NCBI GenBank assembly: GCA_021820525.1
Contig: JAKADM010000003.1
Coordinates: 62,001-126,000, forward strand
Length of the DNA: 64,000 bases
DNA from: Thermoplasmata archaeon
GTDB taxonomy: Archaea; Thermoplasmatota; Thermoplasmata; Thermoplasmatales; Thermoplasmataceae
Reading direction: 5' to 3'
A program made the translations under genes and the position numbers. Shown here piece by piece: positions 55,276-64,000 of the stretch. Below the pieces are notes generated by a model. That model was not told the origin of the DNA. It ran no database searches and saw only the letters and a list, made by a program, of their open reading frames with translations. Numbering within the stretch: position 1 is the stretch's first letter; each line of letters opens with the position of its first letter.

Positions 55276-55281
55276 TAAATA

Positions 55282-56382
55282 ATGGGAAGGAAGGCGATGG
55301 AAAGAAGTTCTGATGTGGAGCTGGAAAATCCCGCAGTGAGGGATATTATATCTACTGTAAAGGAATATATTGAAACATACGAGATTGAGGTTTCTCCATT
55401 TACAATAAAGTTCAAGTTTCTCGATACCGAAAACCCTGATATATCAAAAAAATTCGGCGAATTAAGCAGGGTTCTTGTTCCGATGGGATACATCCCACAG
55501 ATGGTGATGGATTATGAACACTATATTGTGGTATCCAGGATGCCTCAGAGAAAATTCACATCAAACAGAGTTAACATTGTACTTCTTATCCTCACAATAT
55601 TATCAACCCTGTATGCCGGATATCTGTTTTCTGAGGATTTCGTTAAACCCGGTCCTGATCTGGTTGGAAGAACACTGGTCTACAGCGCACTGTTCTTTTC
55701 AGCACCCTTGATGACCATACTCGGTGTACATGAACTTGGCCATTATTTTGTTGCAAAACATTATGGCGTAAGAGCTTCATTGCCATTTTTCATACCCTTT
55801 ATTCCCCTTGGATATTCCATCGGAACCTTCGGTGCATTCATTTCTCTTAGGGATCCATTTCCCAACAGAAAGGTTATGGCAAATATAGGAGCCGCCGGAC
55901 CAATTGCAGGTTTTCTCACAGCATTTCCCCTTCTTTTTGTGGCCAATTATTTTCAAAAAACCATGATTCACGTCAGGACCTTTTCACCATTCTTTTTGAA
56001 CTATCCTCTGATCTATCACCTGCTTGATTTTCTTCCAATTAAACCACCCGTATTCCCCATGGTCCTTTCAGTATGGGTTGGAATATTTGCCACCGCAATG
56101 AATCTCATTCCTGTGGGCCAGCTGGATGGTGGCCATGTGTTACGGGGGATTCTGGGGAGAAAGGCAATTTATATAAGTTACGCCTTTCTTATGTTATTAT
56201 TTTATCTGAGTCTTGAATATTTCGGATGGATCCTTATTGCCCTTCTTGTAATGTTCATTGGACTGGAGCATCCTCCTGCGCTTGACGATTCAAGTCCAGT
56301 GGGGTCAAAGGAGATCCTCATAGGTGTGACAGTGCTGGTATTGTTCATTCTGTCCTTTACGCCCGTACCTTTCTACATATGA
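55282..56382 (+). CDS. Site-2-protease-like membrane metalloprotease (M50)
   Basis: Six or more membrane spans carry the zinc motif VHELGHYFVAKHYG (HExxH near residue 150) and a second active-site motif NLIPVGQLDGGHVLRG (LDG near residue 283), which identify an S2P/M50 intramembrane protease. An N-terminal soluble region of about 95 residues precedes them, as in EGY-like plant and archaeal relatives. Such enzymes cut transmembrane regulators within the membrane. Possible substrates include the membrane-tethered proteins of this window, but that is speculation. ATG 55282 follows the structured leader. Confidence 0.9.
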   Translation: MGRKAMERSSDVELENPAVRDIISTVKEYIETYEIEVSPFTIKFKFLDTENPDISKKFGELSRVLVPMGYIPQMVMDYEHYIVVSRMPQRKFTSNRVNIVLLILTILSTLYAGYLFSEDFVKPGPDLVGRTLVYSALFFSAPLMTILGVHELGHYFVAKHYGVRASLPFFIPFIPLGYSIGTFGAFISLRDPFPNRKVMANIGAAGPIAGFLTAFPLLFVANYFQKTMIHVRTFSPFFLNYPLIYHLLDFLPIKPPVFPMVLSVWVGIFATAMNLIPVGQLDGGHVLRGILGRKAIYISYAFLMLLFYLSLEYFGWILIALLVMFIGLEHPPALDDSSPVGSKEILIGVTVLVLFILSFTPVPFYI

Positions 56383-56516
56383 GACTCAAGATTAGCCACA
56401 CTTATTCCTGTTTCTTCCTCTTGAAAAATTAACCGGTTTTCCCCAGGAATCTGGCTCATGAAACTGCTCCGGTGAAATGTATCCTTATTAATCCTGCCTG
56501 ATCTATACTCAGTCAT
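56373..56516 (-). CDS. Possible 47-residue small protein
   Basis: A short minus-strand frame begins MTEYRSGRINKDTFHRSS and ends in a TAG inside the final codons of the protease gene (10-base overlap). A TATA-like TTATAC lies about 30 bases upstream. Nothing like it is familiar to me, and a chance ORF is quite possible. Confidence 0.2.
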   Translation of the reverse strand: MTEYRSGRINKDTFHRSSFMSQIPGENRLIFQEEETGISVANLESHM

Positions 56517-56542
56517 AAAATTTTACTCTCCACAGTTCCTGT

Positions 56543-56580
56543 ATAAGGGAGATTTATGCCTTTGGATTAATCTCCTTTAT
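56543..56580. terminator. Hairpin between convergent genes, possible bidirectional terminator
   Basis: ATAAGGGAGATT (56543-56554) and AATCTCCTTTAT (56569-56580) pair with one G-U mismatch around a 14-base loop. The hairpin sits between the stops of the protease gene and the convergent surface-protein gene, where a transcription end is expected. Confidence 0.3.
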
Positions 56581-56665
56581 GTTTCAGCATAACCATGGTT
56601 CAACCTCAATACCCGATCCTTGGCGAAAGCATAAAATGTAACAATTAAAATAAATATAGAAATTA

Positions 56666-58414
56666 TTATTCTGGAATTGCTTTTACAACAGAAACAGAAG
56701 GATTGAATGAATATTCATCACCGGTGTTCCCATAGAAATGAACCGTGTCTGACGATTCATATAAATAAACATCAAGCAAGCTTCCATTATTCTCCCTGAC
56801 GTCATTCCAAATCATTAGAGTACTGAATGATATATTCTCATTTACAACAACAGATATGGAAGTGAATGCAGCAGCAATAGATGCCATAAGTCCTATTTCT
56901 GCAAATGCAAGTGAAACCTCATTTGCCACATCTTCTGCTGAACCTGCCAGTGGTATTATATCTGTAAGTGCATTAATTGCAAATGCCACTCCGATGGCTG
57001 CTGAAAAAATACTCACACCATTCTCAACCTGTTGAAGGTAGTCATTTGCATTATTTGATTCATCAGATGTGTAAGACAGATCCACACTGGTGTAACCATG
57101 ACCGGCACCCACTTGATATTCCTTACTGACGTCAATCCCAAGGGTGTTGATGGCTGTTGACCAGTAATCTGCCGTTTCAGACTCATTTCCATTATTGGAT
57201 ATATAATAGGGATTTATGTTCATCACCTGAGGGTTATGTACTCCAATCACCTCCATTGTGGTTACATTTGGCCCTGGTGTTGCAACACAGTAATAACTGG
57301 TACCATCATTATACCAGTATGTCGATATATAATATACTTCATATTCAAGGGCTTCAAAGGAAACGTTTGATATGTATTCAATACTTTGGTTATAGGGCAA
57401 GTTTATTGAGTCTGATGAAAACGATCCACTGTAAGGAATAGTTGCATCGTATGATGGCGTTGTGGACTGGAATGTACCTGACTGGCTCTCGGTATGCTGT
57501 GCTGAATTGAATTTCAGGGTTAGATTTGCAGAAACACTGGCACTGGAAAAACCAAATTCTGAATAGGAAGGCAGGTTCATGCTTGAATAGAGAAGTGGAA
57601 GCATTCCTGTCCATGTTTCAATCTTAATTGTTTTATCAACAACAGATGGTGTGCATGGGTTTGAATTTCCATTATTGCCTCCACCACCTATCTCCCTGAA
57701 ACTCCTGTCCTTCAACATTTCAGCAGTCGCACTTCCATTGAGTTTTTTCTCAAATACTGGATGGGAGAGATTGAAATAGAGTGTGCTTGATAGAATTAAC
57801 GGACTGATTCCATTATAAAATTCGAACGATTCAATGGAATTGAATATTGGGTTGAATGGTGAATATTCAATGTTGTTGAAATAATCAAAACCGTATAATG
57901 TGTTGTTTCTTATGTATGAATATGTTGCCTCTTCCATTAATGATACCCTGTACCCTGGACTGGGCATCATTAATCTCCATGACTGTGCTATTCTCTGGAG
58001 TGTGCTGTTCACATATCCATCTACTATACCATACATGTTTGATCTTCCATTGAACACATCTGTTATGTATGGATTGTCTGAAAGATTGTATGTTATATTT
58101 TTGCTCCCAAAATTTCCACCCATTGTGATCCATTCAGAATCAGGCGAGAGCAAGGTAACGCTTGCATTTGAAAGATTATAGATGAATCCAGAATCCTTAT
58201 ATGACGTATTGGGTGAAGATAGGTATGATGAAACTGTTTTTTGTCCTCCAGAGAGCATCACTCTTATATGCACAGGCAGTCCCTTTGGTGAAACATGATC
58301 TGATGATTCATAATCATAAACAATCAGAGCGGATGAAACAACAATGATAACTGTGGATAAAATTGAGAATATAATCTTCTTCCTGTCGTTCTTCAAATTA
58401 TCCACTATGCCCAT
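56666..58414 (-). CDS. Membrane-anchored surface protein with C-terminal hydrophobic hairpin
   Basis: The 582-residue protein has an N-terminal anchor (IIFSILSTVIIVVSSALIVY, about 14-33) followed by an extracellular domain rich in Ser, Asn and Tyr with sequons. Near residues 470-530 two apolar stretches (FSAAIGVAFAINALTDIIPL and AFAEIGLMASIAAAFTSISV) form a Gly/Ala-rich hydrophobic hairpin, followed by a beta-rich tail. I recognise no family. The hairpin could be buried or insert into membranes, as in some pore-forming proteins, but this is not shown. Confidence 0.55.
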   Translation of the reverse strand: MGIVDNLKNDRKKIIFSILSTVIIVVSSALIVYDYESSDHVSPKGLPVHIRVMLSGGQKTVSSYLSSPNTSYKDSGFIYNLSNASVTLLSPDSEWITMGGNFGSKNITYNLSDNPYITDVFNGRSNMYGIVDGYVNSTLQRIAQSWRLMMPSPGYRVSLMEEATYSYIRNNTLYGFDYFNNIEYSPFNPIFNSIESFEFYNGISPLILSSTLYFNLSHPVFEKKLNGSATAEMLKDRSFREIGGGGNNGNSNPCTPSVVDKTIKIETWTGMLPLLYSSMNLPSYSEFGFSSASVSANLTLKFNSAQHTESQSGTFQSTTPSYDATIPYSGSFSSDSINLPYNQSIEYISNVSFEALEYEVYYISTYWYNDGTSYYCVATPGPNVTTMEVIGVHNPQVMNINPYYISNNGNESETADYWSTAINTLGIDVSKEYQVGAGHGYTSVDLSYTSDESNNANDYLQQVENGVSIFSAAIGVAFAINALTDIIPLAGSAEDVANEVSLAFAEIGLMASIAAAFTSISVVVNENISFSTLMIWNDVRENNGSLLDVYLYESSDTVHFYGNTGDEYSFNPSVSVVKAIPE

Positions 58415-58812
58415 CTTAATATGAATTGAACTTTATATATAAATGTTATTTATATTTATAAAATCGGAGCATAACCAATCCAGGATTCAGGATTTCACGG
58501 CTTATTAGCCCTGAATTTATGGTAAGTAACAGATCTACATTTAATTTCTTTAAAATTGGAATTATAAGGTTTAAGGAACAGGAAATGCAAATCTTCAATT
58601 AAATACCTTCAAATTCATTCATTACCATACAGTTGTATTTTTCCCTCAATGCATGATCAGGCAGATGATTCATACTGTAACATGAGGGTCTCGTGAATAA
58701 ATGGTACGATGTTTAATGGGGATTTTAGAAAACTTCTGAAATTTTCATTAAAAACAATTAATATATATCTATGGAAGCAAAATATATTAAGAATAAAACT
58801 CTTTTATAAATT
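58415..58812. other. AT-rich intergenic region with promoter-like elements
   Basis: This 398-base gap between divergent genes is very AT-rich. TTTATATATAA just upstream of the surface-protein start and TTAATATATAT before the TPR gene look like TATA boxes. A 27-codon frame near 58519-58602 is probably accidental. I see no other gene or repeat. Confidence 0.4.
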
Positions 58813-60450
58813 ATGAAAATAGAAAAAGTATTGGAAAATGCCAGAGATTTATTTTCTGAAGGGAGAAATGAAGAGGCATTCAATATAATAGAAAAGGGAA
58901 TGAAAAAATTCCCTCATGAGAGTTCATTTCCAGATCTTTATTCTATAAAACTTTTCGAAATGGGAAATTTACAGGATTCAGAGAAATATGCAGATTCAGC
59001 AATAAAGCTTGGAACTGTTCGGTCGGAACTGTACAGAATCAAAGCCATCTGCCTCATAAATTCCGGAGGGATTAAGGACGTTGAAAATTTTATAGAAACC
59101 GGAATTAAGTTTGCATCAAACAATGTTAATGAAAAGAGAAGATTGCTAAACATTTACGCTCTTTCAACTATTTATCTGAAGGAACCTAATTGGGAAATGA
59201 AGGTGCTCAAAATAATAAGTGACATTCAGATGATGAATCCTGAAGATAGGGATTCTCTAATAACTTTGATTTACGTCAATGCCACCATGAATAATGGAGA
59301 GAATGTAACAAAATATGGGGAAAAATTGTTTAAGGAGCGAAATTCAGACCCCATATCCCTTTATTTTTTATCAGAGGCAAATCTTGCCGTTGGGGACACC
59401 AAGAGTGCCTTGAAATATAATAAGTCCCTGCTTGAAAAAATAGATGGAAAGAATTTTGATGATTATTTGGCCCTTATGCAGAATTACGAAATCCTGAAAA
59501 GGGATGGCGATCCCACACCATTTTTTACCATGCTTACTGAATTCTTAATAGGCAATACGGAGAATTCCAGAAAGATGGATTTTTTCCAAAAAATCCTGAA
59601 CATGTCTTCACACAAGTTTCAGATTTTCTACACGGATGAAAGGGTTCCAGTTTTAGTAGAATTAATGGGGGAATCTGATTATGGAGTAATTGGGGAAATA
59701 TTTGACTACATATTCAAAAATGAATTTCTTGACAGATGCATTGCATTGAATGAAAGGGACAGCGCTCTTTATATGTTCCGGGCAGTTTCAACCTTTTTGG
59801 AAGGCGATCCAGAGGAAGGACTTTTGTTCATAGAGAGATCAATCAAGATTGACGAGAACTGGCTTAACAGTCTTATTAAAGCCGTTCTCATGATGCAGTC
59901 CAGTGAAACTACATATGATACGGCGAAGGAAGCAGATGGAATTTTAGAGAAATGGGAAAAAATAGATCCTTCAAGGGCACCCATACATCAACTCAGGTCA
60001 ATATTAATGTCCTTTGCTCTTGGAGAAGACGGGAGGAAAGAAAATGAGGAGACAAGGAAATCAAATCCTGAGGATTATAATTACATGTTGACAGGTGTAA
60101 TGATAAATATTGCCATGCATAATTTCATGGGGGCTATTCAGATAATAGATGGTTATAATGATATGGGATTTATCCATACTATTCGGGCATTCTATCAGCT
60201 TTCCATGCTAAAGGCATACTGCATAAATGGCATGGGGGAACAGAAAACTGCCGTCGATTTCATGACATCTCTTTCCATGAGTCTCATTGGTAAGGAGGAT
60301 TATGAGGAATGGGCAGATCTAATTAAGGGAGGAGAAGAGTTTATCCCGGACACATTTTATGTTGAAAATCTCCCGGTCTATATGTTCTATCCATTCACAG
60401 ACCCGGACCCAGAATCTCTTATGATGAAGGTAAGGGAAGAAGCCATATGA
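58813..60450 (+). CDS. TPR-like helical repeat protein
   Basis: The 545-residue protein is helical throughout with TPR-like pairs, for example ENARDLFSEGRNEEAFNIIE (about 6-25), YADSAIKLGTVRSELYRIKA (about 57-76) and LAVGDTKSALKYNKSLLEKI (about 195-214). TPR arrays mediate protein-protein contacts. No enzyme or membrane domain is evident, and the partner is unknown. It has its own promoter and no operon partner. Confidence 0.6.
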   Translation: MKIEKVLENARDLFSEGRNEEAFNIIEKGMKKFPHESSFPDLYSIKLFEMGNLQDSEKYADSAIKLGTVRSELYRIKAICLINSGGIKDVENFIETGIKFASNNVNEKRRLLNIYALSTIYLKEPNWEMKVLKIISDIQMMNPEDRDSLITLIYVNATMNNGENVTKYGEKLFKERNSDPISLYFLSEANLAVGDTKSALKYNKSLLEKIDGKNFDDYLALMQNYEILKRDGDPTPFFTMLTEFLIGNTENSRKMDFFQKILNMSSHKFQIFYTDERVPVLVELMGESDYGVIGEIFDYIFKNEFLDRCIALNERDSALYMFRAVSTFLEGDPEEGLLFIERSIKIDENWLNSLIKAVLMMQSSETTYDTAKEADGILEKWEKIDPSRAPIHQLRSILMSFALGEDGRKENEETRKSNPEDYNYMLTGVMINIAMHNFMGAIQIIDGYNDMGFIHTIRAFYQLSMLKAYCINGMGEQKTAVDFMTSLSMSLIGKEDYEEWADLIKGGEEFIPDTFYVENLPVYMFYPFTDPDPESLMMKVREEAI

Positions 60451-60548
60451 ATTGAACAGTTTAAACATTTCAACTAAAACTCCAATACTTAAAGTTATAA
60501 GGAAATATGTTTAGAACCATATCCCTTTATTTCACAGGTAAAAGGGGT

Positions 60549-60656
60549 ATGGTTGAAGAAAGTACCAGTAAAGACAATCCTTCAAGGGAGAAAGGATGTT
60601 TGAAACATGTCTTCTACCTGGATTTATACAATTTCAATTTCAGGAAGGCAGATTAA
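60549..60656 (+). CDS. Possible 35-residue small protein or permease remnant
   Basis: ATG 60549 follows AAAGGGG at a good ribosome-binding distance and opens a frame encoding MVEESTSKDNPSREKGCLKH and 15 further residues before TAA. The charged start resembles the cytoplasmic N-terminus of amino-acid permeases, such as the one just downstream, so it may be a truncated copy. It may equally be a chance frame. Confidence 0.25.
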   Translation: MVEESTSKDNPSREKGCLKHVFYLDLYNFNFRKAD

Positions 60657-60706
60657 CCCTTAATATTCCTCACCGATCACAGGTTAAAAATTTTTAAAAC
60701 ACCTGA

Positions 60707-60745
60707 TTGACTGGTTTCACATATTAAATGAAATAAACTGGTCAA
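60707..60745. repeat. Imperfect inverted repeat upstream of the permease
   Basis: TTGACTGGTTT (60707-60717) and AAACTGGTCAA (60735-60745) match as inverted repeats at 9 of 11 positions, with the central two bases unpaired in each arm. It is 140 bases before the permease start in a 434-base gap that is otherwise AT-rich and shows only the small frame at 60549. It might bind a regulator. Confidence 0.25.
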
Positions 60746-60884
60746 TTTGGTGATGAACCTCTTTGAATATGGGCAGGAAAATTCCCATCTATATAAATGA
60801 ATTCCACTATTGTTTTGGAATTTAGATTTAAATTTTTTGAACGAACTACAAAAATTTTTTACAGTATAAGGACGATAAAGAAAA

Positions 60885-62306
60885 ATGGCCGACGATTTGA
60901 AGAGAAATATCATTGGGAGAGGCAGGTTGATATGGCAGGGATGGGGAATGACTGCTCCTGCTGCAGACATAGCCTTCCTACTGGGTGCCATAGCACTGGT
61001 GGCTCTGGGGGCAACACCCCTTTCCATCCTTATTGGTTTTATCATTTATCTGGCAATTCTTAACACTTCCTACAGATTTTCGCAGAAATATATCTCTGCT
61101 GGAAGTGATTTTACATATGTGGGCAAGGGTCTTGGGGGTTTCATGGCAACCTTTGAGGGCTGGAACCTTTTCTTTGGAACTATGTTTGCATATGCAGGCT
61201 TCGGAATGCTGGGTCTGGCAGCATTTTTCGATATATTTGATTCCCAGATTGTTACAGATTACCTGTGGATACCCATAGTCCTTCTATTAAATGTCATAAC
61301 ATTTTTCATTCTTTACAGAGGAATTAGATTTTCCACATCATATCAGGCCATAACAGGTGTGGCAGAACTCCTCATATTGATTGTTGGTGGAATTGGGCTT
61401 GTCATTCTTGCAGGGAAGGGCAATACCCTTGAAGTCTTCAATCCTGTGATTGCAAAGGGTGGTATATATGGGTTCATACACTCCCTTACCCTTTCAGTTG
61501 TAACATTTATAGGTCTATCCATAGCACTCACATCCATATCTGAGGAAACGAAAATTCCGAGGGAAAATGTACCAAGATCCCTCCTGATTTCATCCCTCAT
61601 AATAGGAGGAACCATAATTTTCCTGACATATGCAATGACTGTCTCCTGGGGTTATACGCACATGATATCCTTTGGAAACTCACTGGATAATGGCCTTATT
61701 TTATTTAATAAGTTGAGCCCTGTCATGTTCATTCTTCTCTTCATATTTACTGTTAATAGTTTTATGGGGAATAACATATCCATGGGCACATCAATGACAA
61801 GGATTTTTTACGCCTTTTCCAGGGATGGAGTTATATTCCCCCAATCCTTTTCAAAGGTTGACGGAAATGGCACCCCTGTAAACACACTCTTCTTCATACT
61901 GGCAATATCCATATTTCTATGCCTCTCCTTTGGCCTTTATTTCGGACCTGTAACTGGTGGCTATGTGCTTCTCTTCGCCGATGCCTTCTTTTCATTCCTT
62001 ATAAGGTCAATTTCCTCCGCAAGCCTCATAGTGGGAACATTCAGAAAAGGTAAAATTAATTTGAAATCCCTTGCCGGGTACATCATAATACCACTGATCT
62101 CAATCGCAGCGCTGCTTTATGTCTTAATTTCCGATATTATTCCACTTCCGTCCTATCCCTATAATTTTGCTGCCATAATCGGAATAATCATCATCTCTGC
62201 AGCCTTTATTGTAACATTCTACACGTGGATAAGGGACCCAGAAAGGATAGGCAATGCCGGAAGCACATCCATAGAGGAAATCCTGGACTATGATGTGTCA
62301 TCATAA
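60885..62306 (+). CDS. Amino-acid permease (APC family)
   Basis: The 473-residue protein has about twelve membrane spans and the APC-type first span region MTAPAADIAFLLGAIALVAL, the SEETKIPRENVPRSL loop, and a cytoplasmic tail. APC members import amino acids or amines with protons, which fits a cell living at low external pH. ATG 60885 is preceded by a TATA-like AGTATAAGG about 20 bases upstream. Its TAA touches the stop of the opposing rad50 gene. Confidence 0.85.
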   Translation: MADDLKRNIIGRGRLIWQGWGMTAPAADIAFLLGAIALVALGATPLSILIGFIIYLAILNTSYRFSQKYISAGSDFTYVGKGLGGFMATFEGWNLFFGTMFAYAGFGMLGLAAFFDIFDSQIVTDYLWIPIVLLLNVITFFILYRGIRFSTSYQAITGVAELLILIVGGIGLVILAGKGNTLEVFNPVIAKGGIYGFIHSLTLSVVTFIGLSIALTSISEETKIPRENVPRSLLISSLIIGGTIIFLTYAMTVSWGYTHMISFGNSLDNGLILFNKLSPVMFILLFIFTVNSFMGNNISMGTSMTRIFYAFSRDGVIFPQSFSKVDGNGTPVNTLFFILAISIFLCLSFGLYFGPVTGGYVLLFADAFFSFLIRSISSASLIVGTFRKGKINLKSLAGYIIIPLISIAALLYVLISDIIPLPSYPYNFAAIIGIIIISAAFIVTFYTWIRDPERIGNAGSTSIEEILDYDVSS

Positions 62307-64000
62307 TCAACGCACTATCTCAATTTCAGAAATCCCTTTCTCTTTTCTGATTTCATACACTATATCTGCTGCGGTTTCAAGTTCCTCATGATGGGTTATA
62401 ATTATTATCTGAGGAAATATGTTTTCCTCACTCAATTCCTTAATGGAATATTTTATAATGTCTCTCAGGTCAGACCTTCTTTCCTCGTCAAGGAAAACTG
62501 TGGGTTCATCCATTATTATGGTATTCATACTTGCCCCCAGATATCTGGCTATGGCAAGTCTGATGCCTATGGCAAGGGCAGTTCTTTCTCCACCACTCAA
62601 TTGGGATATATCCTTCACAGATCCGTCCTGCATTACTTCCACATCCAGATCATCCGAAAGGCTTACATCCTCAATGGACAGATTGAATCTTGAAATGATA
62701 TTTCTTGCCTGTGCTGAAATGCTTTCCACCGCCATGCCCCTCAATGCCTTTGGAATGCCATCTCTTGATATTGCGCTCTTGAGTTTGGAAAGAAACTCAT
62801 ACTGACGATTTTTCCTTTCCCCATTTTTTAAATATTCTTCCACTTCTTCCCTCGTTCTCTTCTTCTGTTCAATTTCAGCATTTATTCTGGTTCGGGTCTC
62901 TATTTCACCATTGATTCGCTCTGTTATTTCCCTGTATTGTGCATTTATCCTGCTCAATTCTCCATGAACTTCGTTTTCATTTCTAAGTTTTTCCTCCATT
63001 TCGGATTTTTCATTCTTAAGGCTGTCCCTTTCTTCCCTGTTATGATCAAGTTCGGTGGAAATCCTGGCCATTCTGCTCTGTAAATCGCTGCTCTGGATTC
63101 TTCTTGAAATCTCATCTATTCTATCCTCAAGTTTCCGAATATCACCTTCATTCACACCATGCTCAACAAGAATTCTTGAATCGTTCATAGCCTCATTTTC
63201 ATTTTTTATTTCCCCAAGTTTCTCCATCTTTTCAGAAATGTTTTTTTCCAGAGTTTTTTCATCAAAGCCGTCAACCCTTCCTTTCACCTTTATATAATCC
63301 ATATAGGACTGATTGAGTCTTTCCAATTCATACCTTAAAAATTCAATTCTCTCTTTAACATCGCCGTACTTCATATGGAACTCTTTCAATCTCTCAAGAG
63401 TCTTCTGGTTTTCCTCAAGACCGTTTTTCATTTTCTCAAGTTCCTTTTCGTTCTGAAGATATTCTTTCATGTCTCTTGAATCAAGTATATTCAACAGCTC
63501 CTCGCTCTTTTTGACTTTCTTTGAAAGTGCATTAATGTGGTTCTCCGATGAATTAATTTTCTCTCTCAGTTCTTCTATTTTTTGACTGTATGATTGAAGG
63601 ATATCCCCATGGGTATGTTCATCCATCTCTCTCCCACAGAGTGGACAGGTTGTTGCATTCATCAGCTGCCTGATATTCTCCTCCATTTCCTCCTTTTGTA
63701 TTTTCCACTGAGAAATATTTGCATTTTCTTCCGATTTTGCCTCTCCTGATCTCTTTATCTCATCCCTTAATTTTTCTACCTGCTGTGCCACATATTCTTC
63801 ATTTACGGTATCAATGTCAATCTTATCTATGAGTCTTCCTTTCAAAATTTCTTTCCTTTTTTCCATCTCTGATATTCTATTTCCTATATTCTCGGCAGCT
63901 CCCTTCTGTCTTTCAAAATTTTTGTTTCCCTCCTCATATCCTTTAATCTCTCTTTCCAGAGTTGAAATTTCCTCTTTCTTACTCAGATACTGAATGTAAT
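62307..64000 (-). CDS. rad50: Rad50 DNA repair ATPase, C-terminal part (runs off window)
   Basis: Rad50 with Mre11 tethers and processes DNA double-strand breaks. The visible part holds long coiled coils either side of a zinc hook (CPLCGREMDEH near 63620-63650), then the C-terminal ATPase lobe with LSGGERTALAIGIRLAIARY, Walker B NTIIMDEPTVFLDEERR and ITHHEELETAA. The frame stays open to the last base of the window, so the N-terminal Walker A lobe and the true start lie outside; the Met at 63866 is internal. Confidence 0.93.
   Translation of the reverse strand, partial: YIQYLSKKEEISTLEREIKGYEEGNKNFERQKGAAENIGNRISEMEKRKEILKGRLIDKIDIDTVNEEYVAQQVEKLRDEIKRSGEAKSEENANISQWKIQKEEMEENIRQLMNATTCPLCGREMDEHTHGDILQSYSQKIEELREKINSSENHINALSKKVKKSEELLNILDSRDMKEYLQNEKELEKMKNGLEENQKTLERLKEFHMKYGDVKERIEFLRYELERLNQSYMDYIKVKGRVDGFDEKTLEKNISEKMEKLGEIKNENEAMNDSRILVEHGVNEGDIRKLEDRIDEISRRIQSSDLQSRMARISTELDHNREERDSLKNEKSEMEEKLRNENEVHGELSRINAQYREITERINGEIETRTRINAEIEQKKRTREEVEEYLKNGERKNRQYEFLSKLKSAISRDGIPKALRGMAVESISAQARNIISRFNLSIEDVSLSDDLDVEVMQDGSVKDISQLSGGERTALAIGIRLAIARYLGASMNTIIMDEPTVFLDEERRSDLRDIIKYSIKELSEENIFPQIIIITHHEELETAADIVYEIRKEKGISEIEIVR

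Noticed and set aside
55085-55280. TPP riboswitch, RNase P RNA or SRP RNA in the leader before the site-2 protease
   Set aside because: The CTGAGA motif of TPP riboswitches, the conserved RNase P cores and the SRP helix 8 tetraloop context are all absent; only a generic AGGATAATG similarity to TPP exists.
1-64000. CRISPR array or tRNA genes
   Set aside because: No regularly spaced direct repeats were seen, and no intergenic region shows a cloverleaf with T-loop and acceptor pairing.

Overview
The window reads as chromosomal DNA of a euryarchaeon of the Thermoplasmatales. Three things point there: an archaeal information-processing gene set (RadA, Pelota, TFS, an exosome with Rrp4/Rrp41/Rrp42, RpoF, RpoP, L21e, L37Ae, SRP54, SBDS, Pus10), a lone 5S rRNA gene with no 16S or 23S beside it, and many N-glycosylation-rich membrane-anchored surface proteins in place of cell-wall genes. 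The DNA is AT-rich and compact, with many start/stop overlaps. I cannot name the genus from sequence alone.

Layout. 1-4560 is a graveyard of mobile elements: a frameshifted IS5-type transposase, the first 37 codons of an IS256-type transposase abutting a decayed glycosyltransferase, one intact multi-spanning membrane protein, and an IS110 transposase broken by two frameshifts and one in-frame stop. Upstream of the IS110 gene is a well-preserved branched RNA fold in the position expected for a bridge RNA. 4600-16110 holds carAB (UMP/arginine synthesis), a geranylgeranyl reductase (lipid saturation), cutA, sfsA, a four-CBS protein, glyS, two peroxiredoxins, 5S rRNA and a glycosyltransferase. 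16196-19891 is a tight + strand run: proteasome-assembly chaperone, gap, radA, an ACT-domain regulator and sepF. 20030-27260 codes for exported proteins: a penicillin-acylase-family hydrolase, a small membrane protein, a 1179-residue surface protein whose cytoplasmic tail looks like a winged helix, and a smaller anchored partner. 27332-30255 carries ubiX, a Mut7-C RNase, pelota and an SPFH protein.

30221-36807 is a minus-strand superoperon joining SBDS, the exosome, L37Ae, RpoP, Pus10, L21e, RpoF, DUF655 and KsgA, so RNA decay, ribosome biogenesis and RNA polymerase parts lie in one array. 37008-41313 has TFS, SRP54, an FAD protein, endonuclease III and an SDR enzyme. 41341-44640 is a large modular surface protein. 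44773-51546 has an L-threonine dehydrogenase and a complete sufCBDSU iron-sulfur assembly operon, divergent from a SufR-like repressor across a perfect 10-bp inverted repeat. 51621-64000 holds a surface/membrane protein, an alcohol dehydrogenase, an aldo/keto reductase, a site-2-protease-like peptidase preceded by a hairpin-rich leader, another anchored surface protein, a TPR protein, an amino-acid permease and the C-terminal part of Rad50, which runs off the window.

The most unusual points are: the IS110 bridge-RNA-like fold; two conserved genes (Mut7-C RNase and Rrp4) whose reading frames lack any ATG/GTG/TTG at the homologous N-terminus and appear to use ATT or another rare start; a transmembrane surface protein with a putative DNA-binding tail; the suf operator; and a roughly 180-nt structured leader before the membrane protease. 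No CRISPR array and no tRNA gene was seen.
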